Positions 62,301-64,000 of a stretch of DNA of 64,000 nt are shown one piece after another (the first letter of the stretch is position 1; each line of letters begins with the position of its first letter). The notes beneath the pieces were generated by a model. It was given only the letters and a program-made list of their open reading frames with translations, had not been told where the DNA came from and made no database searches. Made by a program: the position numbers and the translations under genes. The stretch is from Apostichopus japonicus. Taxonomy: Eukaryota; Echinodermata; Holothuroidea; Aspidochirotida; Stichopodidae. The DNA lies in the NCBI RefSeq assembly GCF_037975245.1, contig NC_092568.1:27586501-27650500 (forward strand), written 5' to 3'.

Positions 62301-64000
62301 TGTGCGAGCTGATGATCGAGACTCTCTTTTGCATCGGTGGTTCGAACCCCGGGTGATGACGTCTTTTGCCGATCTTTTACAGCGAGTGCCTACACGGGGA
62401 GCTGTAAGTATTAGTTAATCCACCTAATATCTCAGTCCATACAGTGGCGCGACGGCTTGGCGCACTGTGCGAGCTGATGATCGAGACTCTCTTTTGCATC
62501 GGTGGTTCGAACCCCGGGTGATGACGTCTTTTGCCGATCTTTTACAGCGAGTGCCTACACGGGGAGCTGTAAGTATTAGTTAATCCACCTAATATCTCAG
62601 TCCATACAGTGGCGCGACGGCTTGGCGCACTGTGCGAGCTGATGATCGAGACTCTCTTTTGCATCGGTGGTTCGAACCCCGGGTGATGACGTCTTTTGCC
62701 GATCTTTTACAGCGAGTGCCTACACGGGGAGCTGTAAGTATTAGTTAATCCACCTAATATCTCAGTCCATACAGTGGCGCGACGGCTTGGCGCACTGTGC
62801 GAGCTGATGATCGAGACTCTCTTTTGCATCGGTGGTTCGAACCCCGGGTGATGACGTCTTTTGCCGATCTTTTACAGCGAGTGCCTACACGGGGAGCTGT
62901 AAGTATTAGTTAATCCACCTAATATCTCAGTCCATACAGTGGCGCGACGGCTTGGCGCACTGTGCGAGCTGATGATCGAGACTCTCTTTTGCATCGGTGG
63001 TTCGAACCCCGGGTGATGACGTCTTTTGCCGATCTTTTACAGCGAGTGCCTACACGGGGAGCTGTAAGTATTAGTTAATCCACCTAATATCTCAGTCCAT
63101 ACAGTGGCGCGACGGCTTGGCGCACTGTGCGAGCTGATGATCGAGACTCTCTTTTGCATCGGTGGTTCGAACCCCGGGTGATGACGTCTTTTGCCGATCT
63201 TTTACAGCGAGTGCCTACACGGGGAGCTGTAAGTATTAGTTAATCCACCTAATATCTCAGTCCATACAGTGGCGCGACGGCTTGGCGCACTGTGCGAGCT
63301 GATGATCGAGACTCTCTTTTGCATCGGTGGTTCGAACCCCGGGTGATGACGTCTTTTGCCGATCTTTTACAGCGAGTGCCTACACGGGGAGCTGTAAGTA
63401 TTAGTTAATCCACCTAATATCTCAGTCCATACAGTGGCGCGACGGCTTGGCGCACTGTGCGAGCTGATGATCGAGACTCTCTTTTGCATCGGTGGTTCGA
63501 ACCCCGGGTGATGACGTCTTTTGCCGATCTTTTACAGCGAGTGCCTACACGGGGAGCTGTAAGTATTAGTTAATCCACCTAATATCTCAGTCCATACAGT
63601 GGCGCGACGGCTTGGCGCACTGTGCGAGCTGATGATCGAGACTCTCTTTTGCATCGGTGGTTCGAACCCCGGGTGATGACGTCTTTTGCCGATCTTTTAC
63701 AGCGAGTGCCTACACGGGGAGCTGTAAGTATTAGTTAATCCACCTAATATCTCAGTCCATACAGTGGCGCGACGGCTTGGCGCACTGTGCGAGCTGATGA
63801 TCGAGACTCTCTTTTGCATCGGTGGTTCGAACCCCGGGTGATGACGTCTTTTGCCGATCTTTTACAGCGAGTGCCTACACGGGGAGCTGTAAGTATTAGT
63901 TAATCCACCTAATATCTCAGTCCATACAGTGGCGCGACGGCTTGGCGCACTGTGCGAGCTGATGATCGAGACTCTCTTTTGCATCGGTGGTTCGAACCCC
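56305..64000 (+). repeat. Homogeneous zone, about 46 identical monomers
   Basis: Every monomer reads the same: ATTAGTTAAT, GCGACGG, tgtgcgag, gatcgagac, catcggtgg, ttcgaacccc, ttttacagcgag. I see no substitution or indel over about 7.7 kb. It contains no gene. The zone reaches the window edge, so its true length is unknown. Confidence 0.9.

Larger units (their letters stand above)
21039..64000 (+). repeat. 165 bp tRNA-like satellite array, right arm (259 full monomers plus partial ends)
   Basis: The same direct-repeat satellite continues in the same orientation. ATTAG starts run from 21,162 to 63,895, which is 259 monomers less 2 bp. The two missing bases are single deletions near 24,427 and 27,844. 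From 27,925 to 63,895 there are exactly 218 monomers with no net indel. The array runs off the right edge of the window. Confidence 0.98.
43270..64000 (+). repeat. C44 subfamily: all monomers with GACGG or CCACGG core
   Basis: From the monomer beginning at 43,270 every copy has C at monomer position 44 in place of T, with no reversion seen to the end of the window. The change removes the ATG of the short plus-strand frame and completes one more base pair of the dyad at 35-44. The zone includes monomers with G42C, T6C, both or neither. Confidence 0.92.

Noticed and set aside
1-64000. Array of functional tRNA genes.
   Set aside because: A- and B-box-like sequences are present, but the seven bases before the A box do not pair with the bases after the T-arm region, and no acceptor stem or clear anticodon arm can be drawn.
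1-64000. CRISPR array.
   Set aside because: The repeats are contiguous with no unique spacers, the unit is 165 bp, and the context is eukaryotic.

Overview
The window is almost entirely one tandem satellite DNA with a 165 bp unit. I count about 375 monomers, all in the same orientation, interrupted once by a 2.0 kb 5'-truncated LINE retrotransposon at 19,023-21,038. The host is a eukaryote and most likely an animal. The LINE has the C-terminal features of an L1/Tx1-type ORF2, a poly(A) signal and a poly(A) tail. The satellite unit carries tRNA-like internal RNA polymerase III promoter elements. I cannot name the species; an invertebrate is my impression from the LINE protein only. Apart from the LINE fragment I see no protein-coding gene, no rRNA, no intact tRNA and no CRISPR array.

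Monomer coordinates used below start at ATTAGTTAAT (position 1 of the window is monomer position 1). Positions 35-62 resemble the 5' half of a tRNA (A-box-like TGGCGCGATGG at 36-46). Positions 95-105 are a consensus B box (GGTTCGAACCC or GGTTCGAGTCC). T4 runs lie at 83-86, 120-123 and 131-134. Three main monomer forms occur. A1 has catccgtgg, ttcgaacccc and usually acagcaag. B has tgtacgag, gagcgaggc, ttcgagtccc and acatcgag. A2 is a mosaic with the catcggtgg of B and the ttcgaacccc of A.

Layout: 1-1,980 is a clean A1/B dimer array (330 bp period). 1,981-19,022 is an irregular mix of A1, A2 and B, with another short dimer run at 2,806-3,794. 19,023-21,038 is the LINE, flanked by a 10 bp target site duplication; joining the two sides and counting the duplication once gives exactly one 165 bp monomer. 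21,039-39,804 is a mix organised by segmental duplications of 7, 21-23 and 31 monomers. 39,805-43,269 is A2 only. From 43,270 to the end every monomer carries a T-to-C change at monomer position 44. Within that part, 47,560-56,304 is dominated by two further variants (T6C, G42C), each completing a perfect 10 bp palindrome. 56,305-64,000 is about 46 monomers that read as identical.

Diversity therefore falls from left to right, as expected if recent amplification is centred at or beyond the right edge and the LINE landed in the older, less active flank. The features that stand out are the conserved B box repeated hundreds of times, the stepwise gain of dyad symmetry, and the sharp internal boundaries between subfamilies. 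A centromeric or pericentromeric role is plausible but cannot be shown from sequence alone.
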